From Rhodospirillaceae bacterium (GTDB lineage: Bacteria; Pseudomonadota; Alphaproteobacteria; Rhodospirillales; Rhodospirillaceae), in the NCBI GenBank assembly GCA_947476695.1, contig CANJRD010000001.1, positions 496,001 to 560,000 on the forward strand: a stretch of 64,000 bases of DNA, in the 5' to 3' direction. Below the pieces are notes generated by a model. The model saw only the letters and a list, made by a program, of their open reading frames with translations, did no database searches and was not told where the DNA came from. Within the stretch, counting starts at the first letter, position 1; every line of letters begins with the position of its first letter. A program made the translations under genes and the position numbers. Below are positions 37,670-46,786 of this stretch, piece by piece.

Positions 37670-38386
37670 ATGAAAGATTCTCCGCTGGCCGTAAACAACA
37701 CCGGACGCGCGCTGCTCATCGTCGACGACGACGACATACTACGTCGGGCGCTGGTCGATCAGATCGCTGCGACCGGGGTTTTTGCACAGATCGCCGAGGC
37801 CGATACCGGGGCGGGTGCGCTGGAGCACACCTCGGGGCAGGTCTTCGATCTCATCCTGCTCGACATCGGACTGCCCGATGAAGATGGCCGCGAAGTCTGC
37901 CGCCGTTTGCGCAACGCCGGTGTGCGCTCGCCGATCATCATGCTGACGGCCGCCGATTCCGACGATGACACCATTACCGGCCTCAATGCCGGCGCCAACG
38001 ACTATGTCACCAAGCCGTTCCGCATGGCCGTGCTGCTCGCCCGCATCCAGGCGCACTTGCGCCAGCACGATCAGTCCGACGACGCGATCTTCGTCATCGG
38101 GCCGTACAAGTTCCAGCCGGCGGCGAAGATGCTCACCAGTCCGATCGCCGACAAGAAGATCCGCCTGACCGAAAAGGAAACGGCAATCCTGAAGTACCTC
38201 TATCGCGTCGGCCGCAAGACGGTGCCGCGCGAGACGCTGCTGGGCGAAGTCTGGGGCTACAACGCGGGCGTGACCACGCACACGCTGGAAACCCACGTCT
38301 ACCGCCTGCGCCAAAAAATCGAGCCGGACCCGCAACAGGTCCAGCTGTTGGTGACTGAACCCGGCGGGTACCGGCTGAATCCGTAG
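37670..38386 (+). CDS. OmpR/PhoB-type response regulator
   Basis: 238 residues. Receiver domain (LLIVDDDDILRRAL; phosphoacceptor Asp in DLILLDIGLPDEDG; NDYVTKPF with conserved Lys) followed by a winged-helix DNA-binding domain (LTEKETAILKYLYR, LETHVYRLRQKIEPD, TEPGGYRL). No kinase gene is adjacent, so its partner lies elsewhere. Transcribed alone; the hairpin at 38412 ends it. Confidence 0.93.
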   Translation: MKDSPLAVNNTGRALLIVDDDDILRRALVDQIAATGVFAQIAEADTGAGALEHTSGQVFDLILLDIGLPDEDGREVCRRLRNAGVRSPIIMLTAADSDDDTITGLNAGANDYVTKPFRMAVLLARIQAHLRQHDQSDDAIFVIGPYKFQPAAKMLTSPIADKKIRLTEKETAILKYLYRVGRKTVPRETLLGEVWGYNAGVTTHTLETHVYRLRQKIEPDPQQVQLLVTEPGGYRLNP

Positions 38387-38411
38387 AGCGGGGTAAGGAA
38401 GTTTGTGAAAC

Positions 38412-38435
38412 ACGGCCCCGCGCGCGCGGGGCCGT
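38412..38435. terminator. GC-rich stem-loop between convergent response regulator and XRE genes
   Basis: A 24-base perfect palindrome (ACGGCCCCGCGC and its complement) follows the response-regulator stop by 25 bases. No long T-run follows; it could act in both directions. Confidence 0.6.
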
Positions 38436-38463
38436 TGTCACATGGGCGCGCTAAGCGCGCGGA

Positions 38464-38925
38464 CTATTCGCGCTTGGAGATGTTGCTCAACAGCTCGAGC
38501 ACGTTCTTGCGCAGCTCGGGATTGTGCAGACGCCAGTACGAACGGACGAGCTCAAGCGTCTCGGTGCGCTGCATCGGATCGCTGTCGAAGCCGGCGGCGG
38601 CTTCTTCGGCAAGACCTTCGGGGCCGCGGGCGCCCGGCATCGAACGTTCGCCGGTCGTTTCGGCGCTGATGTCCTCGAAGAAGTAAGAGATCGGCGTGTT
38701 GAGCACGCGCGAGATGTCGAACAGGCGGCTCGCACTGACACGGTTATGTCCGCTCTCGTACTTCTGCACCTGCTGGAACGTCACGCCGATGTCGCTGGCC
38801 AGTTGCTCTTGGCTGATATGCAGGAGCGTGCGGCGAAGCTTGATGCGCTTGCCGACATGGATGTCGATGGGATCGGGACCGCCGCCGCGTGTGCCGGGCT
38901 GCTTTCCTCTACCGCGGGATTTCAT
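38464..38925 (-). CDS. XRE-family transcriptional regulator
   Basis: 153 residues from ATG 38923-38925; a GTG at 38940 is possible. The helix-turn-helix is ISQEQLASDIGVTFQQVQKYESG, followed by RVSASRLFDISRVLNTPISY and a C-terminal region with LVRSYWRLHNPELRKNVLEL. This type is widely conserved in alphaproteobacteria. It is divergent from the his operon, 279 bases away, and may control itself or hisB. Confidence 0.9.
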   Translation of the reverse strand: MKSRGRGKQPGTRGGGPDPIDIHVGKRIKLRRTLLHISQEQLASDIGVTFQQVQKYESGHNRVSASRLFDISRVLNTPISYFFEDISAETTGERSMPGARGPEGLAEEAAAGFDSDPMQRTETLELVRSYWRLHNPELRKNVLELLSNISKRE

Positions 38926-39204
38926 TGCGATTACTGTCACTTCCGTTTACCCATATTAATTGTTGATTCTTGTAGCGAAATCCGGTGCGAACAGCACCGT
39001 AAAATTGTAGCTGAGGCTTCATATGATGTCCCTTTGCAAAACCGCAAAGGCCCTGACGTTACGAAGCCTTAAGAGAACCTCGCGACTTTAGTATCGGTAT
39101 GCAAGTCATCAATCTTTTCAATCGTTAGTCGCATTCCAATCATGTGACTGTTAGAACGCGGCGCTCGGGATTAAAGCCCCAGTGCTTTAAATGGAGATGA
39201 CGCG
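38926..39204. promoter_or_regulatory. Divergent control region of XRE regulator and his operon with two stem-loops
   Basis: 279 bases, AT-richer than the genes beside it. CGGTGC/GCACCG (38983-38999) and CCTTTGC/GCAAAGG (39031-39050) each form perfect short stems. A purine-rich GGAGATGACGCG precedes the hisB ATG. No histidine-rich leader peptide was seen. Confidence 0.45.
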
Positions 39205-39804
39205 ATGCGTCGGGCGACAATCGAGCGCGCGACCAAAGAGACCCGGATCAAGGTCTCGGTCGATCTGGATGGGACGGGCAAGTACAGCGTGAGCACCGGG
39301 ATCGGCTTCCTGGATCACATGCTGGAACAGCTGTCGCGTCACAGCCTCATCGACCTCGAGGTCGAGGCGAAGGGCGATCTGCACATCGACTTCCATCACA
39401 CCACCGAAGACGCAGGCATTTGCATCGGCGAAGCCATCGCCAAGGCGTTGGGCGACCGCACCGGCATCACGCGTTACGGCAATGCGCACATTCCGATGGA
39501 CGAGACGCTGACCCAGGTCGCCATCGACCTGTCGAACCGTCCGTACCTGATCTGGAAGGTCGGCATGCCGAAGCCGAAGCTCGGCGACATGGACTCGGAG
39601 CTGTTCAAGGAATGGTTCCAGGCCTTCTCGCAGTCGGCCGGCGCGACGCTGCATGTGTGGAACCACTACGGTGAGAACACGCACCACATCGTTGAGTCCT
39701 GCTTCAAGGGCCTGGCGCGGGCGTTGCGTCAGGCGGTCGAGATCGACGCGCGCAAGAGCGATGCGGTCCCCTCCACCAAGGGCGTCCTCGGCGGCAGCCT
39801 GTAA
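39205..39804 (+). CDS. hisB: Imidazoleglycerol-phosphate dehydratase
   Basis: 199 residues, monofunctional form as in most alphaproteobacteria. Metal-binding His clusters are visible in [23 protein letters not shown] and [15 protein letters not shown]. Sixth step of histidine synthesis. First gene of hisB-hisH-hisA-hisF-hisE; ATG preceded by GGAGATGA. Confidence 0.97.
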   Translation: MRRATIERATKETRIKVSVDLDGTGKYSVSTGIGFLDHMLEQLSRHSLIDLEVEAKGDLHIDFHHTTEDAGICIGEAIAKALGDRTGITRYGNAHIPMDETLTQVAIDLSNRPYLIWKVGMPKPKLGDMDSELFKEWFQAFSQSAGATLHVWNHYGENTHHIVESCFKGLARALRQAVEIDARKSDAVPSTKGVLGGSL

Positions 39805-39812
39805 GAGATCCG

Positions 39813-40487
39813 ATGAGCGTCGTTATCATCGACTACGGCTCCGGCAACCTTCGCTCGGCTGCGAAGGCGCTTGAGCGCGCCGCGCGCGAGGCGAGCTACG
39901 CCGGCGACGTCACGGTCACATCCGATCCCGATGTCGTGCGTCGGGCGGATCGTATCGTGCTGCCCGGCGTCGGCGCCTTCGCCGATTGCCGGCGCGGTCT
40001 GCAAGCCATCGCCGGCCTGGAAGACGCGCTCACCGACGCGGCGATTGCGCGCGGCAAACCGTTTCTCGGCATTTGCGTCGGCATGCAGTTGATGGCCACG
40101 CTCGGTCTCGAACACGGCGAGCACAAGGGGCTCGGTTGGATTCCCGGTCGCGTGATTCCGCTGAACCCGGATACGAAAGATCCAGGCCCCGGCGGCACGG
40201 GCTATCGCATCCCGCATATGGGCTGGAACGAACTCGATATCCGTAAAGTCCACCCGGTGCTCGACAAGATCGCGCAGCTGCCGACGGAAAAGCGTCACGC
40301 CTATTTCGTGCACAGCTATCACTTCGCCGCCGACAATCCCGCGCACGTGCTGGCCACCGTTTCCTACGGCGAGACGGTGACGGCCGCGATCGGTCGCGAC
40401 AATCTCATCGGCACGCAATTCCATCCGGAGAAAAGCCAGGCGCTCGGCCTTGCCTTTATCTCCGCCTTTTTGACTTGGTCCCCGTGA
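39813..40487 (+). CDS. hisH: Imidazole glycerol phosphate synthase glutaminase subunit
   Basis: 224 residues. Class I amidotransferase: nucleophile Cys in [11 protein letters not shown], and the His-Glu pair in [10 protein letters not shown]. It feeds ammonia to HisF. Starts 8 bases after hisB; the DUF2628 gene that often follows hisH in this group is absent. Confidence 0.96.
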   Translation: MSVVIIDYGSGNLRSAAKALERAAREASYAGDVTVTSDPDVVRRADRIVLPGVGAFADCRRGLQAIAGLEDALTDAAIARGKPFLGICVGMQLMATLGLEHGEHKGLGWIPGRVIPLNPDTKDPGPGGTGYRIPHMGWNELDIRKVHPVLDKIAQLPTEKRHAYFVHSYHFAADNPAHVLATVSYGETVTAAIGRDNLIGTQFHPEKSQALGLAFISAFLTWSP

Positions 40488-40497
40488 GCCGACATCA

Positions 40498-41232
40498 ATG
40501 ATCCTGTTTCCCGCCATCGATCTGAAAGACGGCCGCTGTGTGCGCCTGGTCAAAGGCGACATGGAACAGGTCACGGTGTTCAACGATTCCCCGGGCGACC
40601 AGGCGCAAAGCTTCGTCGCCGCGGGCGCGGAATGGATTCACGTCGTCGACCTCAACGGCGCCTTCGCGGGCAAGCCGGTCAACCGCGCGGCGGTCGAGGC
40701 GATCCTGAGCGCGGCGCGCGTGCCGGTGCAACTGGGCGGCGGCATCCGCGACATCGCCACCATCGAGGCCTGGCTCGGCGCCGGGGTGGCGCGCGTGATC
40801 CTGGGCACGGCGGCGGTGAAAGACCCGGAGCTGGTGCGCAGCGCGGCGCGTAAATTCCCCGGCAAGGTCGCCGTCGGCATCGATGCGCGCGGCGGCTATG
40901 TCGCCACCGAAGGCTGGGCGGAAACCTCGCAGCTCGAAGTCGCCGATCTCGCCCGCCGCTTTGTGGATGCGGGCGTGGCCGCCATCATCCATACCGATAT
41001 CGACCGCGACGGCCTCCTCGGCGGCGCGAATGTCGCCGCGTCCGCTGCGCTGGCGCAGGCCGTACCGATCCCCGTGATCGTCTCCGGCGGGGTCGCCTCG
41101 CTGGACGACCTCAAGGCGGTGAAGGCCCAGGAAGCCTCCGGTCTGGCGGGCGTGATCTCCGGCCGGGCGATTTACGACGGCCGGATCGACCTCGCCGCAG
41201 GCATCGCGCTCCTAAAAGGTGCCCAGCGTTGA
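40498..41232 (+). CDS. hisA: ProFAR isomerase
   Basis: 244 residues. (Beta-alpha)8 barrel with the catalytic Asp pair in [14 protein letters not shown] and [14 protein letters not shown]; phosphate loops VQLGGGIRD and VSGGVAS. Fourth step of the pathway, giving PRFAR for HisF/HisH. Ten bases after hisH. Confidence 0.97.
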   Translation: MILFPAIDLKDGRCVRLVKGDMEQVTVFNDSPGDQAQSFVAAGAEWIHVVDLNGAFAGKPVNRAAVEAILSAARVPVQLGGGIRDIATIEAWLGAGVARVILGTAAVKDPELVRSAARKFPGKVAVGIDARGGYVATEGWAETSQLEVADLARRFVDAGVAAIIHTDIDRDGLLGGANVAASAALAQAVPIPVIVSGGVASLDDLKAVKAQEASGLAGVISGRAIYDGRIDLAAGIALLKGAQR

Positions 41233-41267
41233 ACTAGGCCGCCGGCTGTGCGATCACACGCCCAGCC

Positions 41268-42032
41268 ATGCTGAAAATCCGCATCATTCCCTGTCTCGAC
41301 GTCAAGGACGGCCGCGTCGTCAAAGGCGTCAACTTCGTCGACCTGAAGGACGCCGGCGATCCGGTGGAACAGGCGCGCGTCTATGACGCCGCCGGCGCCG
41401 ACGAACTCACCTTCCTCGACATCACCGCCAGCTCCGACAATCGCGACACGCTGTACGACGTCGTGCGCCGCACGGCGGAGCAATGCTTCATGCCGCTGAC
41501 GGTCGGTGGCGGCGTGCGCGCGGTCGAAGACATCCGCAAGCTGTTGCTCGCCGGCGCCGACAAGGTGTCGATCAACACGGCGGCGGTGAAGACGCCGGAG
41601 TTCGTGAAAGAGGCGGCCGAGAAATTCGGCGCGCAGTGCATCGTGGTCGCCATCGACGCCAAACAGGTCAGCCCCGGCCGGTTCGAGATCTTCACCCACG
41701 GCGGCCGCAACGCCACCGGCATCGACGCGGTTGCCTGGGCGCAGCGCATGGCGAGCTATGGCGCGGGCGAGATTCTGCTGACCTCGATGGATCGCGACGG
41801 CACGCGTGTCGGCTACGACCTGCCGCTCACGCGCGCGGTGGCCGACGCGGTGAATGTGCCGATCATCGCCTCGGGCGGTGTCGGCAATCTGGAGCATCTG
41901 GTCGCCGGCGTGCACGAAGGTCATGCCAGCGCGGTGCTCGCGGCATCGATCTTCCACTTCGGACAGTTTACCATCGCGCAAGCCAAAGCCGCGCTCAGCA
42001 GCGCCGGCATCCCCGTACGGAGCGCCGCATGA
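41268..42032 (+). CDS. hisF: Imidazole glycerol phosphate synthase cyclase subunit
   Basis: 254 residues. Barrel with [15 protein letters not shown] and [10 protein letters not shown] (catalytic Asp residues), plus [13 protein letters not shown] and IIASGGVGN phosphate loops. It makes imidazole glycerol phosphate and AICAR with HisH. The stop overlaps hisE (ATGA). Confidence 0.97.
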   Translation: MLKIRIIPCLDVKDGRVVKGVNFVDLKDAGDPVEQARVYDAAGADELTFLDITASSDNRDTLYDVVRRTAEQCFMPLTVGGGVRAVEDIRKLLLAGADKVSINTAAVKTPEFVKEAAEKFGAQCIVVAIDAKQVSPGRFEIFTHGGRNATGIDAVAWAQRMASYGAGEILLTSMDRDGTRVGYDLPLTRAVADAVNVPIIASGGVGNLEHLVAGVHEGHASAVLAASIFHFGQFTIAQAKAALSSAGIPVRSAA

Positions 42033-42376
42033 CAGCCGCCCCCACCGAAGCCATCCTGCGTCAGCTTTATGAGACGGTGGCGGCGCGCAAGAACGCCGAC
42101 GCCGACTCCTCCTACACCGCGCGTCTCTTCGCGAAGGGCGTGAAGAAAATCGCGCAAAAGGTCGGCGAGGAAGCGGTCGAGACGGCCATCGCCGCCGTCG
42201 CGGAAGACAAGCAGCATGTCGTCAGCGAAAGCGCCGATCTGCTCTATCACCTGCTGGTGCTGTGGGCGGCGCGCGACGTGGCGCCCGCCGAGGTTTGGGC
42301 TGAACTCGACAAGCGCTTCGGCACCTCGGGGCTCGCCGAGAAGGAAGCCCGCAACAAGAACGGTCAGAACGGGTGA
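42029..42376 (+). CDS. hisE: Phosphoribosyl-ATP pyrophosphatase
   Basis: 115 residues from ATG 42029, overlapping the hisF stop by 4 bases. All-alpha MazG-like fold: [20 protein letters not shown] and [18 protein letters not shown] carry the metal-binding Glu/Asp residues. Separate from HisI, which is not in this window. Confidence 0.95.
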   Translation: MTAAPTEAILRQLYETVAARKNADADSSYTARLFAKGVKKIAQKVGEEAVETAIAAVAEDKQHVVSESADLLYHLLVLWAARDVAPAEVWAELDKRFGTSGLAEKEARNKNGQNG

Positions 42377-42380
42377 TCGG

Positions 42381-42746
42381 ATGAGCGTTGGCTACGACGA
42401 CAACAACATCTTCGCCAAGATTCTGCGCGGTGAGATCCCGTGCAAGAAAGTGCATGAGGACGAGCACACGCTGGCGTTCGAGGATATCGCGCCGGCCGCG
42501 CCTGTGCACACGCTGGTGATCCCCAAGGGCAAGTATGTCTCGGTGACGGACTTCGCGGCCCGCGCCAGTGACGCCGAGATCGGCGCGCTGATCCGCGCGA
42601 TCGGCAAGGTCGCCGCGCTCAAGGGTGTGGAAGATCCGGGCTATCGCCTGCTCAGCAACATCGGCCGCGAAGGCGGCCAGGTCGTGCCGCATCTGCACTT
42701 CCACATCCTCGGCGGTCGTGCCCTCGGCCCGATGCTGGTGAAGTAG
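42381..42746 (+). CDS. HIT-family (HinT-type) nucleotide-binding protein
   Basis: 121 residues, ATG 4 bases after hisE. IFAKILRGEIPCKKV and the HIT triad VPHLHFHILGG identify it. HinT-like enzymes hydrolyse aminoacyl-AMP or phosphoramidates. It ends the his unit, a frequent arrangement in alphaproteobacteria. Confidence 0.95.
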   Translation: MSVGYDDNNIFAKILRGEIPCKKVHEDEHTLAFEDIAPAAPVHTLVIPKGKYVSVTDFAARASDAEIGALIRAIGKVAALKGVEDPGYRLLSNIGREGGQVVPHLHFHILGGRALGPMLVK

Positions 42747-42751
42747 CCGGG

Positions 42752-43450
42752 CTACTTTCGCGCCGCCGCCGCCGCCGTGGTCGGGCACGGGTGCTGCGGG
42801 GATTGCGCGCAAACCACCGACGTCGTCAGGAACTGAACCGCCGCTTCGATCTCGGCCGCCGGCACCGGCGGCGTGCCGGTGGTGTAAGGCTGCACACGCC
42901 AGCTGCGGCTCAACAGGTACATCGTGGCGTAACCCTGCACCGCCTTGGTGTAACGCACTTCGCCGCTATTGCCGGTTTTGGACTTCTGGCAGCCGAGAAT
43001 CCAGAAGGCCGACGGGAAGCCGTTGTTCACGCCGGTCTGCAACGGTGCTTCGATCACGCCGGTGCAGTTCTCGCGCATCAAGGTCAAGGCGCGGCGCTGG
43101 AACACATCGATGGGCAGCGTGTTGCTGCCATGATGAAGCTCAAGGGTGATCTTGTCGGTCCAGGTCTTGTCGGTCTGGCCGCTCGGGAAATAGTCGACGA
43201 CTTCGATGGACCCGACCTGCGGCGCCTGCTGCACCCAGCCGCCCGGGAACTGCGGCATCGTGATGTGCTCGTCATTATGGGGCTGCGCGCGGGGCGGCAG
43301 AACTTTGCCGAGATGCGTGCCGTTCGATTGCGCGCTGTTGGGTTGCGCCACACTCGGTTGCGCTCCGCCGGTTTGGGCAATGACGCCAGCGGGCAGCAGG
43401 AGCCCTGCGAAAACAGCGAGGACAAGGGTCGCGCGCGTGCGTGTCGTCAT
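42752..43450 (-). CDS. Secreted protein of unknown function
   Basis: 232 residues from ATG 43448-43450; a GTG 9 bases earlier overlaps the previous stop. Signal peptide LVLAVFAGLLLPAGVIAQ. A short Gln/Ser/Asn-rich repeat (QPSVAQPNSAQSNG) precedes a globular part with two likely disulfides (ENCTG, LGCQK; VVCAQSPQHPCP). No domain recognised. Five bases separate it from the VOC gene, so the two are probably cotranscribed. Confidence 0.68.
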   Translation of the reverse strand: MTTRTRATLVLAVFAGLLLPAGVIAQTGGAQPSVAQPNSAQSNGTHLGKVLPPRAQPHNDEHITMPQFPGGWVQQAPQVGSIEVVDYFPSGQTDKTWTDKITLELHHGSNTLPIDVFQRRALTLMRENCTGVIEAPLQTGVNNGFPSAFWILGCQKSKTGNSGEVRYTKAVQGYATMYLLSRSWRVQPYTTGTPPVPAAEIEAAVQFLTTSVVCAQSPQHPCPTTAAAAARK

Positions 43451-43455
43451 GGGCC

Positions 43456-44448
43456 TCACGTTCGGTCGGCGATCAACTCCGTCAGCTCGCCGGCCGGGCC
43501 ACGGAGGGTCGCGGCCCTGATCTTGTCGTACAGGGGTTCAGGCGGCGTTAACGTCTGCGCCGGAAGCCCGTCGAAATTGGCGACGGAGAAGCTGAACATC
43601 ACCGTGCCCATCGGGAATTGCCCGGCCTTTGCCTTCTGCGGGCCGGTGGCCTCAGCGGGGAATTCATCCAGCTCGATCTTATTCCCGCGTTCCGCGCAAA
43701 CCGCGACGGAATAGCGGTAGACGTGATCGGCCGGCATGCCGTGCGCGGTCGCGCGCGACTGGATCGGCCCGCCCGCGTCGCCCTGCGGGCCCATCTGGAA
43801 CCCGTCGATGTAGAACGCTTTCAGCTTGGCCAGGTCCGGCCCCGCCAGCACCGCGATGAACGGCCGGTCGACAAAGGACTTGGGGTCCGGGTGGTTGAAC
43901 TTGAAACGGTCGCCGGTGTTGGAGGTGAGGTACAGCACCTCGCCCGCCGGCCCCTGAATCTGCATCGCATAGATCGGCGAATTCGGCGCGATGGGCTTGG
44001 GCTCGCCCAGCACCTTCATCGGCGCGTCGAGCCAGCCCTGTTTCAGCTTGGCGTAAAGCTTGTCCGTATCCTGCAGCGCGATCTCGATGGAGCTCCAGCC
44101 CCAGGTGGTCAACGCCTTCGGCGGCTGGGTCGCGTCGATCTGGCAGGCGCGGATCCACACATCGCCGCCGCTCTCCGGCGCCATGGTGATCATGTCGCGG
44201 CCCGTCATCCCCGGCACGCCCCACGACGCCGCCTGTTTGGCGGAAATCTTCGCCCGCGCGATCACCTTGTAATCGAGCGCGCCCGCATACCACTTCTCGA
44301 CCGCGCCAAGGTCCGGCCCCGCAATGGTCGCCATCTTGATGCGCTTGAGCTTGGAGCCCAGCGCACTCGCTGGAACCTGCGCGCGGGCGGGTGTGATGAG
44401 GGCTGAGGCGCTGAGTGCGCCAATGAACGAGCGTCGGTCGAGGATCAT
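43456..44448 (-). CDS. Tat-exported VOC (glyoxalase/bleomycin-resistance-like) protein
   Basis: 330 residues from ATG 44446-44448 behind AAGGAGCC. The N-terminus DRRSFIGALSASALITPARA is a twin-arginine signal. Two VOC modules follow: IKMATIAGPDLGAVEKWYAG and the second at IAVLAGPDLAKLKAFYID. The metal residues are not obvious, so no reaction is assigned. Runs with the secreted gene downstream and the exporter and comM upstream. Confidence 0.75.
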   Translation of the reverse strand: MILDRRSFIGALSASALITPARAQVPASALGSKLKRIKMATIAGPDLGAVEKWYAGALDYKVIARAKISAKQAASWGVPGMTGRDMITMAPESGGDVWIRACQIDATQPPKALTTWGWSSIEIALQDTDKLYAKLKQGWLDAPMKVLGEPKPIAPNSPIYAMQIQGPAGEVLYLTSNTGDRFKFNHPDPKSFVDRPFIAVLAGPDLAKLKAFYIDGFQMGPQGDAGGPIQSRATAHGMPADHVYRYSVAVCAERGNKIELDEFPAEATGPQKAKAGQFPMGTVMFSFSVANFDGLPAQTLTPPEPLYDKIRAATLRGPAGELTELIADRT

Positions 44449-44482
44449 GTCAGGCTCCTTGCTAGCGGCAGGCCTCATCATG

Positions 44483-45094
44483 TCACTCCGCATCGAGCCG
44501 CGACAACGCCAATCCCACGGCAGCGCCCGCCAGCAGTGTTGCACTGGCGCGTTGTTGCAACCTTCCGCGTGAGAGCAGCCATGGTCTTAGCCGTGTGGCC
44601 ATCAAAGCCCAGCCGGAATCGATCGTTACCGCTACGGCCACGAAGCTTACCGACAATGTGAGGAATTGCGGCGTCAATGCCCGGGCCGGGTCGACGAACT
44701 GCGGGAAAAAGGCGCCGTAAAAGAAGAGCGTCTTCGGATTGAACATCGACACCAAGAGGCCGCGTCCGAAGTCTGCCTCTGCCGTCGAAGGTGAAAGATC
44801 GAGGGACGGTTGCGCACGCCAAGTACGAATCGCGATCACGACGAGATACGCGACACCGATCCAGCGCAGCAGGTTCACCCACGGCGCGAGCGCCGTCAGG
44901 ACCGCCGACAGGCCGAGCGCGACCAGTGTCAGCTGTACGACCATCGCGGCGCTGGTGCCGCACACGGTCATGAGGGCCGCGCGACGACCGCGTGACAAAA
45001 CTTGTGCGACGATCAGACTGACGTTTGGACCTGGGATCAGCATCAGCGCCACTGTCGCGGCCATGAAGCCGAGATAAAGCGGCAGCGCGATCAT
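44483..45094 (-). CDS. LysE/RhtB-family amino acid exporter
   Basis: 203 residues with about six membrane segments. Family signature near the N-terminus MLIPGPNVSLIVAQVLSRG and LLVSMFNPKTLFFYGAFFPQ. Substrate unknown. The ATG overlaps the comM stop (ATGA), so they are translated together. Confidence 0.92.
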   Translation of the reverse strand: MIALPLYLGFMAATVALMLIPGPNVSLIVAQVLSRGRRAALMTVCGTSAAMVVQLTLVALGLSAVLTALAPWVNLLRWIGVAYLVVIAIRTWRAQPSLDLSPSTAEADFGRGLLVSMFNPKTLFFYGAFFPQFVDPARALTPQFLTLSVSFVAVAVTIDSGWALMATRLRPWLLSRGRLQQRASATLLAGAAVGLALSRLDAE

Positions 45095-46617
45095 GCCGCC
45101 AACATCCGTCCCGGAATGATGCGCCGATAGCTCAGCGCCTCCGCGATGTGCATGCGGCGCACGTTCTCCGAGCCGGCGAGGTCGGCGATGGTGCGCGCCA
45201 CGCGCAGGATGCGGTGATAGCCGCGCGCCGAGAGCAGCATTTTCTCGGCGGCTTGCGTCAGCAGCGCGCGGCCCTCCGCGTCGGGGGCGGCGATTTCTTC
45301 CAGCACTTCGCCGTCGGCTTCGGCGTTGGTGGTCGCGCGGACGTCGAGATGGCGGAAGCGGCTGATCTGAACATCGCGCGCCGTTGCGACGCGGGCGGCG
45401 ACGGTCGCGGAGTCCTCGCCCTGGCTCACCGTCGCGAGATCGAGCGGGTTCACCGCCGGCACGTCGATATGCAGATCGATGCGGTCGAACATCGGGCCGG
45501 AAATGCGGTTCTGATAGTCGACCGCGCAGCGCGGCGCTTTGCCGCAGCTCAGTTGCGGTTGATCGAGGTGCCCGCAGCGGCAGGGGTTCATTGCCGCGAT
45601 CAACTGGAAGCGCGCCGGGAAGGTCACATGCGAATTCGCGCGCGCGACGGTGATGCGGCCCGTCTCGATCGGCTGGCGCAGGGATTCGAGACTGGCGCGC
45701 GAGAACTCCGGCAGTTCGTCGAGGAACAGTACGCCACGATGCGCGAGCGAGATTTCGCCGGGGCGCACCTTCATCCCGCCGCCGACCAGCGCCGGCGTCG
45801 AGGCATTGTGATGCGGATCGCGGAACGGCCGATGGCGCAGGATGCCGCCGCCGGGCAAATGTCCCGCGAGCGAATGGATCATGCTGACTTCCAGCGCTTC
45901 GGCCGGATCGAGCGGCGGCAGCAATCCCGCCAGCCGCGCGGCCAGCATCGACTTGCCCGCGCCGGGCGGGCCGCTCATCAGCATGTTGTGGGCGCCCGCC
46001 GCGGCGATCTCCAACGCGCGCTTGGCGGACTCCTGGCCTTTGATGTCCTTGAGGTCGAGCAACACGCGTTGATCGTTCAGCGGCGTGCGCTCGGGCGGCG
46101 TCAGCACGCTCACGCCCTTGAAATGATTGATAAGCTCCAGCAGCGAATGCGGCGCCAGCAGATCGGGGTTCGCGCTCCAGGCCGCTTCGCCGCCCTGCAC
46201 ACCGGGACAGATGATCCCGCGATCCGATGCGTTCGCGGCGATGGCCGCCGGCAGCACGCCGGTCACGGCGGCGATGGTGCCGTTGAGGCTCAACTCGCCC
46301 AGCACGCAGTACGGCGCGATGGATTCCGCATCGACCACGCCCATCGCCACGAGCAGGCCGAGCGCGATGGGCAGATCGAAGTGGCTGCCTTCCTTCTGCA
46401 CGTCGGCGGGCGCGAGGTTAACGGTGATGCGCTTGGGCGGCAGCGCAAGGCTGATGGCCGCGATGGCCGCGCGCACGCGTTCGCGGGATTCGGCCACCGC
46501 TTTGTCGGGCAGGCCGACCACCGTGAAGCTCGGCATCTGGCCGGCGACGGCGACTTGGACCTCGATGGGCAGCACATCGATTCCGGCGAAAGCGACGGTG
46601 TTGATGGTGGCGACCAT
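45091..46617 (-). CDS. comM: ComM/YifB-type Mg-chelatase-like AAA ATPase
   Basis: 508 residues from ATG 46615-46617 (MVATINTVAFAGIDV); the frame extends upstream but homology starts here. N-terminal S5-like fold with VVGLPDKAVAESRERVRAA, AAA core with Walker A SGPPGAGKSM and Walker B LAHRGVLFLDELPEF, and cysteines in NPCRCGHLDQPQLSC. ComM is a helicase that promotes branch migration in natural transformation. Divergent from the PadR gene. Confidence 0.94.
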   Translation of the reverse strand: MVATINTVAFAGIDVLPIEVQVAVAGQMPSFTVVGLPDKAVAESRERVRAAIAAISLALPPKRITVNLAPADVQKEGSHFDLPIALGLLVAMGVVDAESIAPYCVLGELSLNGTIAAVTGVLPAAIAANASDRGIICPGVQGGEAAWSANPDLLAPHSLLELINHFKGVSVLTPPERTPLNDQRVLLDLKDIKGQESAKRALEIAAAGAHNMLMSGPPGAGKSMLAARLAGLLPPLDPAEALEVSMIHSLAGHLPGGGILRHRPFRDPHHNASTPALVGGGMKVRPGEISLAHRGVLFLDELPEFSRASLESLRQPIETGRITVARANSHVTFPARFQLIAAMNPCRCGHLDQPQLSCGKAPRCAVDYQNRISGPMFDRIDLHIDVPAVNPLDLATVSQGEDSATVAARVATARDVQISRFRHLDVRATTNAEADGEVLEEIAAPDAEGRALLTQAAEKMLLSARGYHRILRVARTIADLAGSENVRRMHIAEALSYRRIIPGRMLAA

Positions 46618-46716
46618 GGCGCGCGCGAATCCCCTGCGGACGGCAACTATACATTCAGGGATGTTCTTCGTCTGTTCCTTCTTGCTCGCCCGGCTTGACG
46701 CGAATGTTGGATAATA

Positions 46717-46728
46717 TATCTTAAGATA
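46717..46728. promoter_or_regulatory. Palindromic operator before the PadR gene
   Basis: TATCTTAAGATA is a perfect 12-base palindrome, extended imperfectly to 46714-46731. It lies just downstream of TTGACG (46695-46700) at -10 spacing, so a bound repressor would block the promoter. Position and symmetry suggest autoregulation by the adjacent PadR protein. Confidence 0.7.
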
Positions 46729-46786
46729 CATCTGGAAACCGATCTTGGGTGCCAAGGTACCTCTGAAACAACAACAGGACTGATCT

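Noticed and set aside
45148-46698. 516-codon plus-strand open frame opposite comM
   Set aside because: A high-GC shadow of comM, rich in Arg, His and Ala with no family resemblance; comM on the other strand has complete motifs.
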